Source: Lutibacter sp.
GTDB lineage: Bacteria > Bacteroidota > Bacteroidia > Flavobacteriales > Flavobacteriaceae
Direction of reading: 5' to 3'
Assembly (NCBI RefSeq): GCF_013139515.1
Contig: NZ_WTAR01000022.1
Span: 1 to 64,000, forward strand
DNA: 64,000 nt
Below, one piece after another: positions 8,153 to 17,363 of the stretch; position 1 is the stretch's first letter; every line of letters starts with the position of its first letter. The notes under the pieces were generated by a model. It did no database searches. It saw nothing but the letters and a program-made list of their open reading frames with translations, and had not been told where the DNA came from. Position numbers and translations under genes: made by a program.

Positions 8153-8247
8153 ACTAAATATTTAAATATAAATTGTCCATTTACACTTAATTTTGTAAGG
8201 TATCTCATTTTATTTTGACATAATATTTATACTAAAATCATTCACTA

Positions 8248-9384
8248 ATGAAATTTAAACTTCCGCTAATAATATTATTATTTTTATCAGTTACAATTGC
8301 ATCTGCTCAATTTAAAAATCCAAAAAAATTACCTTTTACTTGGAAAACTGACACTATAAATCGCTCTGTTGACCTTTCAGAAATACAGATAGCGCTTCCA
8401 AAAGGCTCATTTCCAACACTCGATAAACCAAAATTTGTGAATAAAGCTGAAGGACTAGAAATGTTTTTCCCAAAAGAACCTGTAATAGCGGTCGAAATTA
8501 ATGGTATTGCAAAAGCATATTCCTTAAATATTTTAACGATGCACGAGATAGCAAATGATGAACTTGAAGGAGTACCAATTTTGGTAACTTACTGTCCATT
8601 ATGTAATTCAGGAATTGTATATAACCGAAAAATAAACCATCAAGGAGTAAAAGAAATATTAGAATTTGAAGCTTCAGGCATGTTGCGAAATAGTGATATG
8701 GTAATGTTAGATAGAAAAACTGAAACTTTATGGCAACAACTATTAGGAGAGGCTATTGTTGGTGATTATAACGGAACTGAATTAGATATTATACCGTCAT
8801 TAATAATTTCAGTTGAAGAATTTTTTAAACGTTACCCAGAAGGTAAAATACTATCTAAAAAAACTGGATTTGCATCCTCTGAAAAAAATTACGGTCATAA
8901 TCCTTATAAAAAATATGATGAAAAAGAAAATCCAATTGAGTACTTTTTTAATAGTGACAAAGTAGATAAACGTCTACCGGCAATGGAGCGTATTGTAGAT
9001 ATTGAAAGTGATGGAGAATATAAAGTGTATACTTTTACAAGTGTTGCAAAAAGTGGTGTTATTAATGATACTTTTAAAAATAAAAATGTTGTATTATTTT
9101 ATAAACATGGAACAATTTCAATTCTAGATGAAAATGATATTTCAGCGTCTAAAGATGTTGGTTCTGTAACTGTTTTTAATGCTATAATTGATAATGAACA
9201 ATTATCGTTTAAAGGTGAAAATAACGTTTTTATTGACACTAAAACTGAGTCTAAATGGGATATAACTGGTTACTGTTATTCTGGAAAATTAAAAGGAAAA
9301 CAATTAAAAATTGAACCTCATAGCAATCATTTTGCATTTGCTTGGTTAGCATTTAATCCTGAGAGTGAGATTTATAAAGAATAA
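8248..9384 (+). CDS. DUF3179 domain secreted protein
   Basis: The 378-residue protein has an N-terminal signal peptide (...TIASAQ) and the DUF3179 core: PVIAVEINGIAKAYSLNIL, then TYCPLCNSGIVYNR with the CPLC pair at about 116-119, and LWQQLLGEAIVGDYNG. DUF3179 proteins have no established activity; the conserved CxxC and nearby polar residues suggest a metal or redox site. The length is normal for the family. It is a lone gene, convergent with holA, and no partner is evident. Confidence 0.85.
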   Translation: MKFKLPLIILLFLSVTIASAQFKNPKKLPFTWKTDTINRSVDLSEIQIALPKGSFPTLDKPKFVNKAEGLEMFFPKEPVIAVEINGIAKAYSLNILTMHEIANDELEGVPILVTYCPLCNSGIVYNRKINHQGVKEILEFEASGMLRNSDMVMLDRKTETLWQQLLGEAIVGDYNGTELDIIPSLIISVEEFFKRYPEGKILSKKTGFASSEKNYGHNPYKKYDEKENPIEYFFNSDKVDKRLPAMERIVDIESDGEYKVYTFTSVAKSGVINDTFKNKNVVLFYKHGTISILDENDISASKDVGSVTVFNAIIDNEQLSFKGENNVFIDTKTESKWDITGYCYSGKLKGKQLKIEPHSNHFAFAWLAFNPESEIYKE

Positions 9385-9423
9385 TTAGCACCGAAATTTA
9401 AAAGCTGTAATACTCAAATTTTA

Positions 9424-10428
9424 TTAGTGAATAATTTTAAAAAGTAATTCTTTTAAAATATCGCCACTTGGTAAAGCATTAGCTCCAACTCCTTTGCTTT
9501 TCACATCTGCTTCACGCAAATAAGCAATAATTTGAGAAACTTTTCGCATGGGATAATTTTTTGCAGCAGTAATATAATCTGACACAAAAAATGGACTTAC
9601 TTTTAATGCTCTAGCAACGCTATTTTTAGATTTATCACTTAAACTATGATAAGTAAGTAGTTGAGTAAACAAACTATTTAATAAAGAAATTGTAACAATA
9701 ATTGGATTAGCTTTCTGGTTTTTAGCAAAATAATTAATTATCATATTTGCTTTGTACACATTACGTTCACCAACGGCTTTACGCAATTCAAAATTATTAT
9801 AATCTTTACTTATTCCTATATTTTCTTCAATATGACTAGCGGTAATGGTAGAACCTTCAGGTAAAACAACCATTAACTTATCTAATTCGTTACTTATTTT
9901 GCTTAAATCGTCTCCCAAAAATTCAACTAGCATTACTGCTGCCTTAGATTCTATTAGATATTTTTTACCAGACAAAACTCGTCTAATCCACTCTCCTATT
10001 TGGTTTTCATATAGTTTTTTACTCTCATAAACTACACCACTTTTTTGAAGTGCTTTGTACAGTTTTTTACGTTTATCAATTGTTTTGTACTTATAACAAA
10101 TAACTAAAACCGTTGATGGTTGTGGATTTTCTACATAAGTTACTAGTTTTTCAATAGATCTAGATAAATCTTGCGCTTCTTTTACAACAATAACTAATCG
10201 TTCAGCCATCATTGGAAAACGCTTGGCATTGTCTGAAATTTGTTCAATAGTAACATCTCTTCCATATAAAACTTGCTGATTAAAACCTTTTTCTTCTTCA
10301 GAGAGTATATTTTCTTCAATAAATTCTGAAATTTTATCAATATAATAAGGCTCATTGCCCATTAAAAAATAAACAGGTTTTATATTTCCACTTTTAATAT
10401 CAGAAACTATTTTAGTAACGTCATTCAT
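9424..10428 (-). CDS. holA: DNA polymerase III subunit delta
   Basis: The 334-residue protein starts with the typical delta-subunit opening (GNIKPVYFLMGNEPYYIDKI) and has the internal SRSIEKLVTYVENPQPSTVLVI segment and the C-terminal clamp-loader collar region (ANPIIVTISLLNSLFTQLL). Delta opens the beta clamp within the clamp loader during replication. The length is normal. Only 29 bp separate its start from the divergent HsdR-N gene, so the two promoters must overlap the gene starts. Confidence 0.93.
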   Translation of the reverse strand: MNDVTKIVSDIKSGNIKPVYFLMGNEPYYIDKISEFIEENILSEEEKGFNQQVLYGRDVTIEQISDNAKRFPMMAERLVIVVKEAQDLSRSIEKLVTYVENPQPSTVLVICYKYKTIDKRKKLYKALQKSGVVYESKKLYENQIGEWIRRVLSGKKYLIESKAAVMLVEFLGDDLSKISNELDKLMVVLPEGSTITASHIEENIGISKDYNNFELRKAVGERNVYKANMIINYFAKNQKANPIIVTISLLNSLFTQLLTYHSLSDKSKNSVARALKVSPFFVSDYITAAKNYPMRKVSQIIAYLREADVKSKGVGANALPSGDILKELLFKIIH

Positions 10429-10457
10429 TTATAAAAAAAAATTAGCATTTTTGTTGA

Positions 10458-10904
10458 ATGCATCCATTGAATTTACCAACATATAAATTCAAAATCAAAA
10501 GTAATGAAAATAAGTACTTTATTTTTGATATTGTTAGAAAAAAATATGTGAGTCTTACTCCTGAGGAATGGGTACGTCAACATATAGTCCGTTATTTGGT
10601 TGAAGAAAAAAAATATCCAATTTCATTAATCACCATCGAAAAAAAATTAACCATTAACAAGTTAACCAAACGCACAGATATTGTGGTTTTTAATACTGAT
10701 GGCTTACCACATATTATTGTTGAATGTAAGGCTGCTTCTGTTAATATCAATCAAGATGCATTTGACCAAATTGCACGATACAATTTAAAATTAAAAGCCA
10801 ATTACTTGTTTGTTAGCAACGGTTTGAATCATTATTATTGTAAAATGGATATTGAAAATGAAACCTATATTTTTTTAGAAACTATCCCAAAATACAATTC
10901 GTAA
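10458..10904 (+). CDS. Stand-alone HsdR N-terminal-type (PD-(D/E)XK) nuclease domain protein
   Basis: The 148-residue product consists only of the N-terminal nuclease domain of type I restriction HsdR subunits. The PD-(D/E)XK core is intact: Asp74 in KRTDIVVFN and Glu89-x-Lys91 in IIVECKAA, followed by FDQIARYN, also conserved. There are no helicase motifs and no hsdM or hsdS in reach. This compact protein is commonly found beside holA in Flavobacteria, so it is probably a housekeeping nuclease-fold protein rather than a broken restriction gene (inference). The hydrolase gene follows 1 bp after the stop. Confidence 0.82.
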   Translation: MHPLNLPTYKFKIKSNENKYFIFDIVRKKYVSLTPEEWVRQHIVRYLVEEKKYPISLITIEKKLTINKLTKRTDIVVFNTDGLPHIIVECKAASVNINQDAFDQIARYNLKLKANYLFVSNGLNHYYCKMDIENETYIFLETIPKYNS

Positions 10905-10905
10905 A

Positions 10906-12168
10906 ATGAAAAAAAAATATTTTATTCGAACATTATTTGTGTTATTAATTTTAATAATTGGCAGCTATTTTATACCTGCTCCTCAGGCTGATTTTTTTGA
11001 TTTATACACAAAAAATGACAAGCCAGCTTTAAGTTTAAAAGAATTTAAAAGTAGAGCAACAAAACAAATTACTGTAAATAATGTTAAATGGAACTATTTA
11101 ACTAGTGGAAACGGAAAAGAAAGCATTTTATTTTTGCACGGAATGGGTGGTGCATATGATTTATGGTGGCAACAAGTAATTGAGTTTGAAAAAGATTATA
11201 AAATAATTACGTACACATTACCTGAAGAAATTAATTCATTGGAAAAAGCATCTGAAGGAATATTAAAAATTTTAGAAACTGAAAATATTAATAAATTCAA
11301 TGTAGTTGGAACATCAATGGGCGGTTACATTACTCAATATTTAGTTTCTTCAATCCCAAATAGGATTGAAAAAGCTGTTTTTGCAAATACTTTCCCTCCA
11401 AATAATTTAATTGAAAAAGTAAACGCAACTAAAAGTAAAGTAATTCCCTATTTACCCGAAATACTACTTTCAAAACTAGGAGAAAAAAAATTAAATAATG
11501 AATTAATACCCGCAGCAAAAAACTCTGAATTATTAAACGCTTTTTTACCAAGTTTGCCTTTTAGTAAAAAACAATTTATGAATCGATTTTATGTTGTAAT
11601 TGATAAATTTACTGCAACACCAGCAAAATATGAAATAAAACGAATTCCGAAATTAATTATTGAATCTGATAACGACCCTTTAATTCAGCCTCAATTAAGA
11701 ACAAAAATTAAAGAATTGTATTTAGATGCTGAAATTTATACATTTAAAAACGAAGGACATTTTCCATATATAAATGCTTCACAACAATATAATACTGTGC
11801 TACGCAATTTTTTAACTAAAGAAAATGAATTTAAAGCCGTAGAAAAGACAATTTATAATTATTTTGAAGGCAGAAAAAATGCAAATTTAGAAATTTTACA
11901 AACTGCTTTTTCAAAAAATGCAAGTTTATATACTAGTTTGAACAATACCGAATTAATTATCCCTTTTGAAGCATTTTTAAAAAAAGTAAAAAGTGACGGT
12001 GTTCAACAAATTAACACATCAATTTTAAATGGCGATATTGAAGGTGATATTGCTAATTTTAAAACACAGTTTATATATTCTAATGCATCTTATTCAGATT
12101 ATTTAACATTTCTAAAAGTACAAAAAGAGTGGGAAATTATTAGTAAAACATTTACTCAAAACTATTAA
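10906..12168 (+). CDS. Alpha/beta hydrolase with C-terminal SnoaL/NTF2-like region
   Basis: The 420-residue protein has an N-terminal membrane helix (about 7-24). An alpha/beta-hydrolase domain follows, with oxyanion string LHGMGG, nucleophile Ser137 in GTSMGGY, acid Asp257 in ESDNDPLI and His285 in EGHFPY. Residues about 300-420 look like an NTF2-like domain (FEGRKNANLEILQTAFSKNASLY), which is unusual on a hydrolase. The substrate is unknown. Its last base overlaps the start of the next gene, and the hydrolase, membrane protein and glycosyltransferase are tightly packed, suggesting one transcription unit. Confidence 0.8.
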   Translation: MKKKYFIRTLFVLLILIIGSYFIPAPQADFFDLYTKNDKPALSLKEFKSRATKQITVNNVKWNYLTSGNGKESILFLHGMGGAYDLWWQQVIEFEKDYKIITYTLPEEINSLEKASEGILKILETENINKFNVVGTSMGGYITQYLVSSIPNRIEKAVFANTFPPNNLIEKVNATKSKVIPYLPEILLSKLGEKKLNNELIPAAKNSELLNAFLPSLPFSKKQFMNRFYVVIDKFTATPAKYEIKRIPKLIIESDNDPLIQPQLRTKIKELYLDAEIYTFKNEGHFPYINASQQYNTVLRNFLTKENEFKAVEKTIYNYFEGRKNANLEILQTAFSKNASLYTSLNNTELIIPFEAFLKKVKSDGVQQINTSILNGDIEGDIANFKTQFIYSNASYSDYLTFLKVQKEWEIISKTFTQNY

Positions 12169-12722
12169 TGGTTGCATTTTTTAATTTTTTAACTGTACAC
12201 GCTACTAAAAGAAATATTAGAATAGGTGTTCTATTAATACTTCTCTTTAATATATTATTATTACCCGAATTTTCAAAATTATTTTCAGAAAACAACATTA
12301 AAATTAATGCTATTTTAGATTTAAAATTTTCTTATACAATTAACGAAGCTTACCTTTTAATTGAAAACTTAGGAGAAAACGGAAGAAATACATACAAATA
12401 CAAAACATTATTTATAGATTTCCCGTACGCGCTTATGTATAGCTTTGTTTATGCATTTATTATTATAATGTTATTAAATACAACTACTTTAAAAAGAATA
12501 AACTATGTATGTTTAGCACCTTTTTTTATAAGTTGGTTTGATGTATTAGAAAATTCTGGAATTATTTTAATGCTCCTAAAATATCCAACAAAACTAACTG
12601 CTATTTGCAATTTAACTTCTATTTTTACATCTTTAAAATGGATTTTTGCCGCAATTACCTTTTTAATAATTGTAACTTTATTTATAAATTTAATTTATTC
12701 AAAAACACTTAAAAAAAATTGA
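12168..12722 (+). CDS. Unknown inner-membrane protein
   Basis: The 184-residue protein has about four hydrophobic segments (near 15-32, 80-100, 110-135 and 150-175) and basic ends, fitting an integral inner-membrane protein. I recognise no family motif. It overlaps the hydrolase gene by 1 bp and the glycosyltransferase by 4 bp, so its translation is likely coupled to theirs. It may help anchor or supply a substrate to the glycosyltransferase, but nothing in the sequence proves that. Confidence 0.7.
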   Translation: MVAFFNFLTVHATKRNIRIGVLLILLFNILLLPEFSKLFSENNIKINAILDLKFSYTINEAYLLIENLGENGRNTYKYKTLFIDFPYALMYSFVYAFIIIMLLNTTTLKRINYVCLAPFFISWFDVLENSGIILMLLKYPTKLTAICNLTSIFTSLKWIFAAITFLIIVTLFINLIYSKTLKKN

Positions 12723-13717
12723 AATTAGCCATTGTTATATTAAATTGGAATGGAAAACATTTACTAGAAAAATTTACACCTTCAATAGTTAAATTTAGTA
12801 AGTTGCCCAACGTTGAAATTGTTGTTGCAGATAATGCTTCATCTGATGATTCAATCAATTTTATTCAACAAAAACACCCTGAGATTAAAATTGTTCAAAA
12901 TAGTGTAAATGGTGGTTATGCAAAAGGTTATAATGATGCTTTACAACATGTAAAAGCAGATATTTACGCTTTGGTAAACTCAGATATTGAAGTAACTGAA
13001 GGTTGGTTAAATCCAATTATTAAATTGTTTAAAAATGAACCTGAAACAGCCATTGTTCAACCAAAAATATTAGATTTTAAAAACAAAGATAAGTTTGAAT
13101 ATGCTGGTGCCGCAGGCGGATTTGTTGATAAATACGGTTATCCATATTGCAGAGGAAGAATTTTTGCAAATTTAGAAACTGACACGCAGCAATATAATGA
13201 TGAAGCAGAGATTTTCTGGGCTTCAGGAGCTTGTTTTTTTATTCGTTCTGAGATTTTTCACAATCTAGATGGTTTTGATGAAGATTATTTTGCACATCAA
13301 GAAGAAATTGATTTATGTTGGAGAGCTTTTAATCTTCAAAAAACAATTAAATATGTAGGAACTTCAACAGTATATCATATTGGAGGCGCAACGTTAAAAG
13401 AAGCAAGTCCTAAAAAAACTTTTCTAAACTTTAGAAACAGTCTATTTACATTGGTTAAAAATTTACCAAAAAACAGTATCATTCCAATTATATTTTCAAG
13501 ACTTATTTTAGATGGTATAGCTGGTGTTAAATTTTTAATAGAATTAAAACCAATACACACTTTTGCCATTATAAAAGCACATTTTAGTTTTTATTATTAT
13601 GTACTAAAAATGATTAAAAAAAGAAAAGTACTTCAACAAAAAAATAACTATTTTTCATTAAAAAGTATCGTTTGGAGCCATTTTATTGAAGGAAAAAACA
13701 CCTATAAAAAATTATAA
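12719..13717 (+). CDS. Family 2 glycosyltransferase
   Basis: The 332-residue protein has a GT-A fold N-terminus (LAIVILNWNG, VVADNASSD, NGGYAKGYNDAL), a metal-site NSD at about 87-89, and the acceptor-side EEIDLCWRA motif. This matches rhamnosyl/dTDP-sugar type GT2 enzymes that build surface glycans. Translation starts at a TTG that overlaps the previous stop (TTGA); the family begins at this residue and no better ATG exists, so the TTG start is well supported. The last 6 bp overlap the convergent TsaC-like gene. Confidence 0.9.
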   Translation: MKLAIVILNWNGKHLLEKFTPSIVKFSKLPNVEIVVADNASSDDSINFIQQKHPEIKIVQNSVNGGYAKGYNDALQHVKADIYALVNSDIEVTEGWLNPIIKLFKNEPETAIVQPKILDFKNKDKFEYAGAAGGFVDKYGYPYCRGRIFANLETDTQQYNDEAEIFWASGACFFIRSEIFHNLDGFDEDYFAHQEEIDLCWRAFNLQKTIKYVGTSTVYHIGGATLKEASPKKTFLNFRNSLFTLVKNLPKNSIIPIIFSRLILDGIAGVKFLIELKPIHTFAIIKAHFSFYYYVLKMIKKRKVLQQKNNYFSLKSIVWSHFIEGKNTYKKL

Positions 13718-14332
13718 AAAATCAATAGTTCCTTTACCTTCACGTATAATTGTAATTTCATCGTCAGATAAATCAATAATTGTAGAAGGAATATTTCCGC
13801 CAAAACCACCATCAATAACCGCCTCAACTCTATTTTTCCATTTTTCAAAAATTAATTCAGGATCGGTTGTGTATTCAATTAAATCATCTTCATCATAAAT
13901 TGATGTTGAAACAATTGGATTTCCTAATTTTTTAACTAACTCTCTAATGATATTGCTATCTGGAATACGAATTCCTACAGTTTTTTTGTTTTTAAATGCT
14001 TTCGGCAAGTTATTATTTCCAGGTAAAATGAACGTATATGGCCCCGGAAATGATTTTTTTAAAATTTTATAAGTTGGCGTGTTTATTTGCTTTACATAAT
14101 CTGAAAGGTTACTTAAATCGTAACATATAAAAGAGAAATTAGCTTTCTCTAATTTTACACCTTTAATTTTAGCCACTTTTTCCATAGCTTTTGCATTGGT
14201 TATATCACAACCAATACCATAAACTGTATCTGTAGGATAAATAATTAACCCTCCTTTTTTTAAAATAGCTACAATTTTTTCTATTTCACGCTCGTTAGGA
14301 TTTTCTTCGTAAATTTTTATTAGCTTAGACAT
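13712..14332 (-). CDS. Sua5/YciO/YrdC family protein (TsaC-like)
   Basis: The YrdC-fold nucleotide-binding core is clear: KKGGLIIYPTDTVYGIGCDI, followed by IRIPDSNIIRELV and NPIVSTSIYDEDDL. TsaC/Sua5 make threonylcarbamoyl-AMP for the t6A37 tRNA modification. The KGVKLEKANFSFI stretch departs from the usual KxR motif and is closer to YciO paralogues, so the exact role is uncertain. The ORF track starts 18 bp earlier, at 14350, but the conserved start MSKLIKIYEENP is at 14332, and a -7 box covers the upstream start. Confidence 0.85.
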   Translation of the reverse strand: MSKLIKIYEENPNEREIEKIVAILKKGGLIIYPTDTVYGIGCDITNAKAMEKVAKIKGVKLEKANFSFICYDLSNLSDYVKQINTPTYKILKKSFPGPYTFILPGNNNLPKAFKNKKTVGIRIPDSNIIRELVKKLGNPIVSTSIYDEDDLIEYTTDPELIFEKWKNRVEAVIDGGFGGNIPSTIIDLSDDEITIIREGKGTIDFL

Positions 14333-14347
14333 ACTACAAATTTTATA

Positions 14348-14355
14348 CAAATGTA
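14348..14355 (-). promoter_or_regulatory. -7 box of the TsaC-like gene
   Basis: TACATTTG on the minus strand fits TAnnTTTG; no -33 TTTG is present at the right distance. It would start transcription near 14342, supporting the ATG at 14332 as the start. Confidence 0.5.
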
Positions 14356-14372
14356 GTTTTTAAACCATAAAA

Positions 14373-14393
14373 AAACCTGCACTAAGCAGGTTT
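14373..14393 (-). terminator. Terminator of the RprXY-like pair
   Basis: An 8-bp stem AAACCTGC/GCAGGTTT with a 5-nt loop is followed by a T run on the minus strand, just after the response regulator stop. Confidence 0.75.
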
Positions 14394-14404
14394 AATTTTT
14401 CTTC

Positions 14405-15100
14405 TTATTTTTCAATAAGCCTAAATCCCTCTCCATGAATATTCAAAATTTCAACATCTTCATCTCTTTTTAAATATTTACGAAGTTTAGCTATATAAAC
14501 ATCCATACTACGTGAAGTAAAATAATTATCGTCTCGCCAAATTTTAGTTAAAGCTAACTCACGAGGCATTAAATCATTTTTATATATAGTAAGTAATTTT
14601 AATAATTTACTTTCTTTAGGTGATAATTTTTGAGCTTCACCATCATCAAATGATAAATGACGTAATTTTGAATTAAAATCAAACTTTCCAATTTTAAATT
14701 CAAACACTTCTTCTTCAACATCCTGTTCACTTTCTTTTCGCTGCATTATCGCTTTAATTTTATACAATAATACTTCAGAATCAAAAGGTTTATTTAAATA
14801 ATCATCGGCTCCTGCTTGATAACCTTTCAGTACATCTTCTTTCATAGTTTTTGCCGTAAGAAATATAATTGGTACTTCAGAATTTGTACTTCTTATATCT
14901 TTAGCTAATGAAAAACCATCTTTTCTAGGCATCATTACATCTAAAATACATAAATCATAATCATCATTTTTAAACATAATAAGACCTTCCAAGCCATCTT
15001 TTGCTAGTGTTACATTATAATCGTTTAATGTAAGATAATCTTTTAAAACAGTTCCAAAATTTGGATCGTCTTCAACTAATAAAATTTTCTTGTTTTCCAT
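14405..15100 (-). CDS. rprY: OmpR-family response regulator (RprY-like)
   Basis: The 231-residue protein has a receiver domain (LLVEDDPNFG, phospho-acceptor Asp54 in LCILDVMMP, Lys in DDYLNKPF) and a winged-helix DNA-binding domain from about 130 (LSPKESKLLKLL, TSRSMDVYIAKLRKYL). It resembles RprY of Bacteroides and its Flavobacterial orthologues, implicated in envelope and oxidative stress control. The kinase gene ends 11 bp upstream, so the two are co-transcribed. The symbol is by similarity of both members and gene order. Confidence 0.88.
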   Translation of the reverse strand: MENKKILLVEDDPNFGTVLKDYLTLNDYNVTLAKDGLEGLIMFKNDDYDLCILDVMMPRKDGFSLAKDIRSTNSEVPIIFLTAKTMKEDVLKGYQAGADDYLNKPFDSEVLLYKIKAIMQRKESEQDVEEEVFEFKIGKFDFNSKLRHLSFDDGEAQKLSPKESKLLKLLTIYKNDLMPRELALTKIWRDDNYFTSRSMDVYIAKLRKYLKRDEDVEILNIHGEGFRLIEK

Positions 15101-15111
15101 ATTTTATTTAT

Positions 15112-16680
15112 TTATACCAATGGTAATTTTGCAGTAAAAGTGCTTCCAATTCCTTTTTCACTTTCAACAGAAATTTCCCCTTGATGAATTTCTATTATTT
15201 TTTTTACGTATGAAAGTCCTAAACCATGTCCTTTCACATTATGAATATTACCTCTTTCTTCTCTATAAAACTTTTTAAATATATTTTTTTGAACTACTTT
15301 ACTCATTCCAATACCATTATCAGTTATTTTAACTATAATATTTTTTTCAGTATTACTTGTTGAAATATTAATTTTTGGTATTTCATTAGAATATTTAATT
15401 GCATTGTCTAACATATTAACAAAAATGTTGGTTAAATGGAATTGATTCGCTGTAATTTCAGCAAAACTAGCTTTAAAATCAATATTTATATCACCTCCTT
15501 TATCGTTAATTAATAATTGAATATGCGTTATAGCTTCCTCTATTATGTCGTGAGTATCAACAACTTCCTTACTAACATCTAATTGATTTTTTTCTAATTT
15601 AGATATTCTTAAAACATTTTCAACTTGTGTATGCATTCGCTTGTTTTCCTCCCTAATCATTTTCACATATCTTAACACCTTATCTTTGTCTTCTATAATC
15701 TTGGGATTTTTAATAGCATCTAAAGCTAAATTAATTGTTGCAATAGGTGTTTTAAACTCATGTGTCATGTTATTAATAAAATCTGTTTTAATTTCAGGAA
15801 TTTGTTTTTGCCTAACTAACTGATATAAGGCACTTACAAAAGCAACAATAATAATTAACACAAAAAATGCTGATAAAAACAAAATTTTAAAAATTGAAGA
15901 AAGGATGAATTTCTTTTCATCAGGAAACGTAACAAATAATTGAAAGTTACTATTTCCATCAGTATCAGCAAACATTGGCACTTTATAACTTTTTCCAGCT
16001 TCTTTTCTAAAATAACCCGATTTTACTTGCGTTGCTAAACCATTACTGTAAATACCATATTTAAAATTGGTTGCAATTCCTCTACGCTCCAATTCATTAT
16101 TAAGCCTATACGTAATTTCCTCATTACTTACCCTTTTATGTATTGGCATTCTAGAAGTAATTGCATCAAATGCAGGTTCTAATTTAGCTTTAATTGCCTT
16201 ATCAAATCTACTTACTTTTATGTATTTTTCTTCAGGTGGATTTACTAAACTTCCTGAATTATCAATAATATCACCTTTTACAACTACAATTTCTTCTTTA
16301 CTATAAATTTCTTTAAAATCAATAGAATCATTTTCAAAGAACTCAGTTGGTACTTTATAATTTTGTTCAATTATACTCTGAGAATATCTAAATCTTTCAT
16401 TATTAGTTGTATCAATTTTTTCATAAATAAACTTACTAATATCTGAATAATCTAACTTACTACCACTAGGTACTCTTTCAGAAATATCATCATAAAAGTT
16501 TTCAAATTCTCTTTCTTTAATATCTTCTGAAACTTTTGCCAGAGCAAATCTCACATTAGAAGTAAACTGTTCTTCTGTAATTTGTATCGTGTTTTTAATC
16601 CAAAATACTTGTACCGAAATAATACCAATTAAGGCAATACTCATTAAAATAATAATAAGTACAAATATTCTTTTTCTCAT
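15112..16680 (-). CDS. rprX: Sensor histidine kinase (RprX-like)
   Basis: The 522-residue protein has membrane helices near 5-27 and 262-286 bounding a periplasmic sensor of about 235 residues. A HisKA domain follows with His306 in NNMTHEFKTPIATI, then a HATPase with N box NMLDNAIKYS, DNGIGMS and GHGLGLSYVK. It should autophosphorylate and pass phosphate to the downstream RprY-like regulator. The length and layout match Bacteroidetes RprX. A TATTTTTG sequence lies only 4 bp before the ATG; if used, the mRNA would be almost leaderless. Confidence 0.88.
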   Translation of the reverse strand: MRKRIFVLIIILMSIALIGIISVQVFWIKNTIQITEEQFTSNVRFALAKVSEDIKEREFENFYDDISERVPSGSKLDYSDISKFIYEKIDTTNNERFRYSQSIIEQNYKVPTEFFENDSIDFKEIYSKEEIVVVKGDIIDNSGSLVNPPEEKYIKVSRFDKAIKAKLEPAFDAITSRMPIHKRVSNEEITYRLNNELERRGIATNFKYGIYSNGLATQVKSGYFRKEAGKSYKVPMFADTDGNSNFQLFVTFPDEKKFILSSIFKILFLSAFFVLIIIVAFVSALYQLVRQKQIPEIKTDFINNMTHEFKTPIATINLALDAIKNPKIIEDKDKVLRYVKMIREENKRMHTQVENVLRISKLEKNQLDVSKEVVDTHDIIEEAITHIQLLINDKGGDINIDFKASFAEITANQFHLTNIFVNMLDNAIKYSNEIPKINISTSNTEKNIIVKITDNGIGMSKVVQKNIFKKFYREERGNIHNVKGHGLGLSYVKKIIEIHQGEISVESEKGIGSTFTAKLPLV

Positions 16681-16781
16681 TATTCAAAAATAAACTTTTA
16701 ACAGTATAAATGTTAAATTTTAACGTAAGTTAACAAAAAATACAATTTTTTAACAATATATTAAGAAATTTTGTAAAGAAA

Positions 16782-17363
16782 TTATTTTTCTACTAGTACT
16801 TTATAAAGTTTATCAACTTGTTTTTTTGTAGCTTCTAGTGTAGTATTTGTAATTATGAAATCTGATTTTTCAATTTTTATAACATCTGAAGTTTGATGTT
16901 GCATTCTTTCTAAAATTTGCTGTTTAGAAATTTTATCACGCTTAATAATTCTTTCTATTTTATCTTCAAAATTAGCAGTTACGGTTATCACATAATCGCA
17001 TATTGTATTCGTACCACTTTCAAATAAAATAGCAGATTCATACATCACAACTTTAGTTGTTTGCTTTTCAATAAATTTTTTGAAATGCAATTTAACTTTT
17101 GGGTGCACTAATGTATTTAATGCTTTTAATTTTTCTTTATCATTAAAAACAACGTTAGCAATATAATTTCTACTTAGCTTATTATTTACATATGCTTTTT
17201 CACCAAAAAGTGTAGTTATATCTTGTATTAGTTGCTTATCAGAATTCATTAACTCTTTAGCTTCAACATCAGCAATATAAACTACAGCACCCAGTTCTTT
17301 AAATAACTGTAACACTGTGCTTTTACCGCTTCCAATACCACCTGTTAAACCTACTATTATCAT
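16782..17363 (-). CDS. coaE: Dephospho-CoA kinase
   Basis: The 193-residue protein has the P-loop GLTGGIGSGKST at residues 5-16, followed by ELGAVVYIADVEAKEL and YESAILFESG, all typical of CoaE. It phosphorylates the ribose 3' OH of dephospho-CoA in the last step of CoA synthesis. Its start overlaps the stop of the YbbR gene by 4 bp (ATGA), so it is the last gene of the nusB-to-coaE operon. Confidence 0.93.
   Translation of the reverse strand: MIIVGLTGGIGSGKSTVLQLFKELGAVVYIADVEAKELMNSDKQLIQDITTLFGEKAYVNNKLSRNYIANVVFNDKEKLKALNTLVHPKVKLHFKKFIEKQTTKVVMYESAILFESGTNTICDYVITVTANFEDKIERIIKRDKISKQQILERMQHQTSDVIKIEKSDFIITNTTLEATKKQVDKLYKVLVEK

Larger units (their letters stand above)
7820..8247. other. 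Intergenic stretch with gene debris
   Basis: No complete gene is visible. The stretch contains copy 2 of the dispersed repeat (7952-7999) and, on the minus strand, a frameshifted Cys-rich mini-gene (8014-8152). The remainder is AT-rich; I could not identify a clear promoter for the DUF3179 gene at 8248. Confidence 0.4.

Noticed and set aside
10458-10904. A broken type I restriction system
   Set aside because: The HsdR-N domain is complete, no hsdM/hsdS or helicase debris is near, and its stop is followed directly by another gene.
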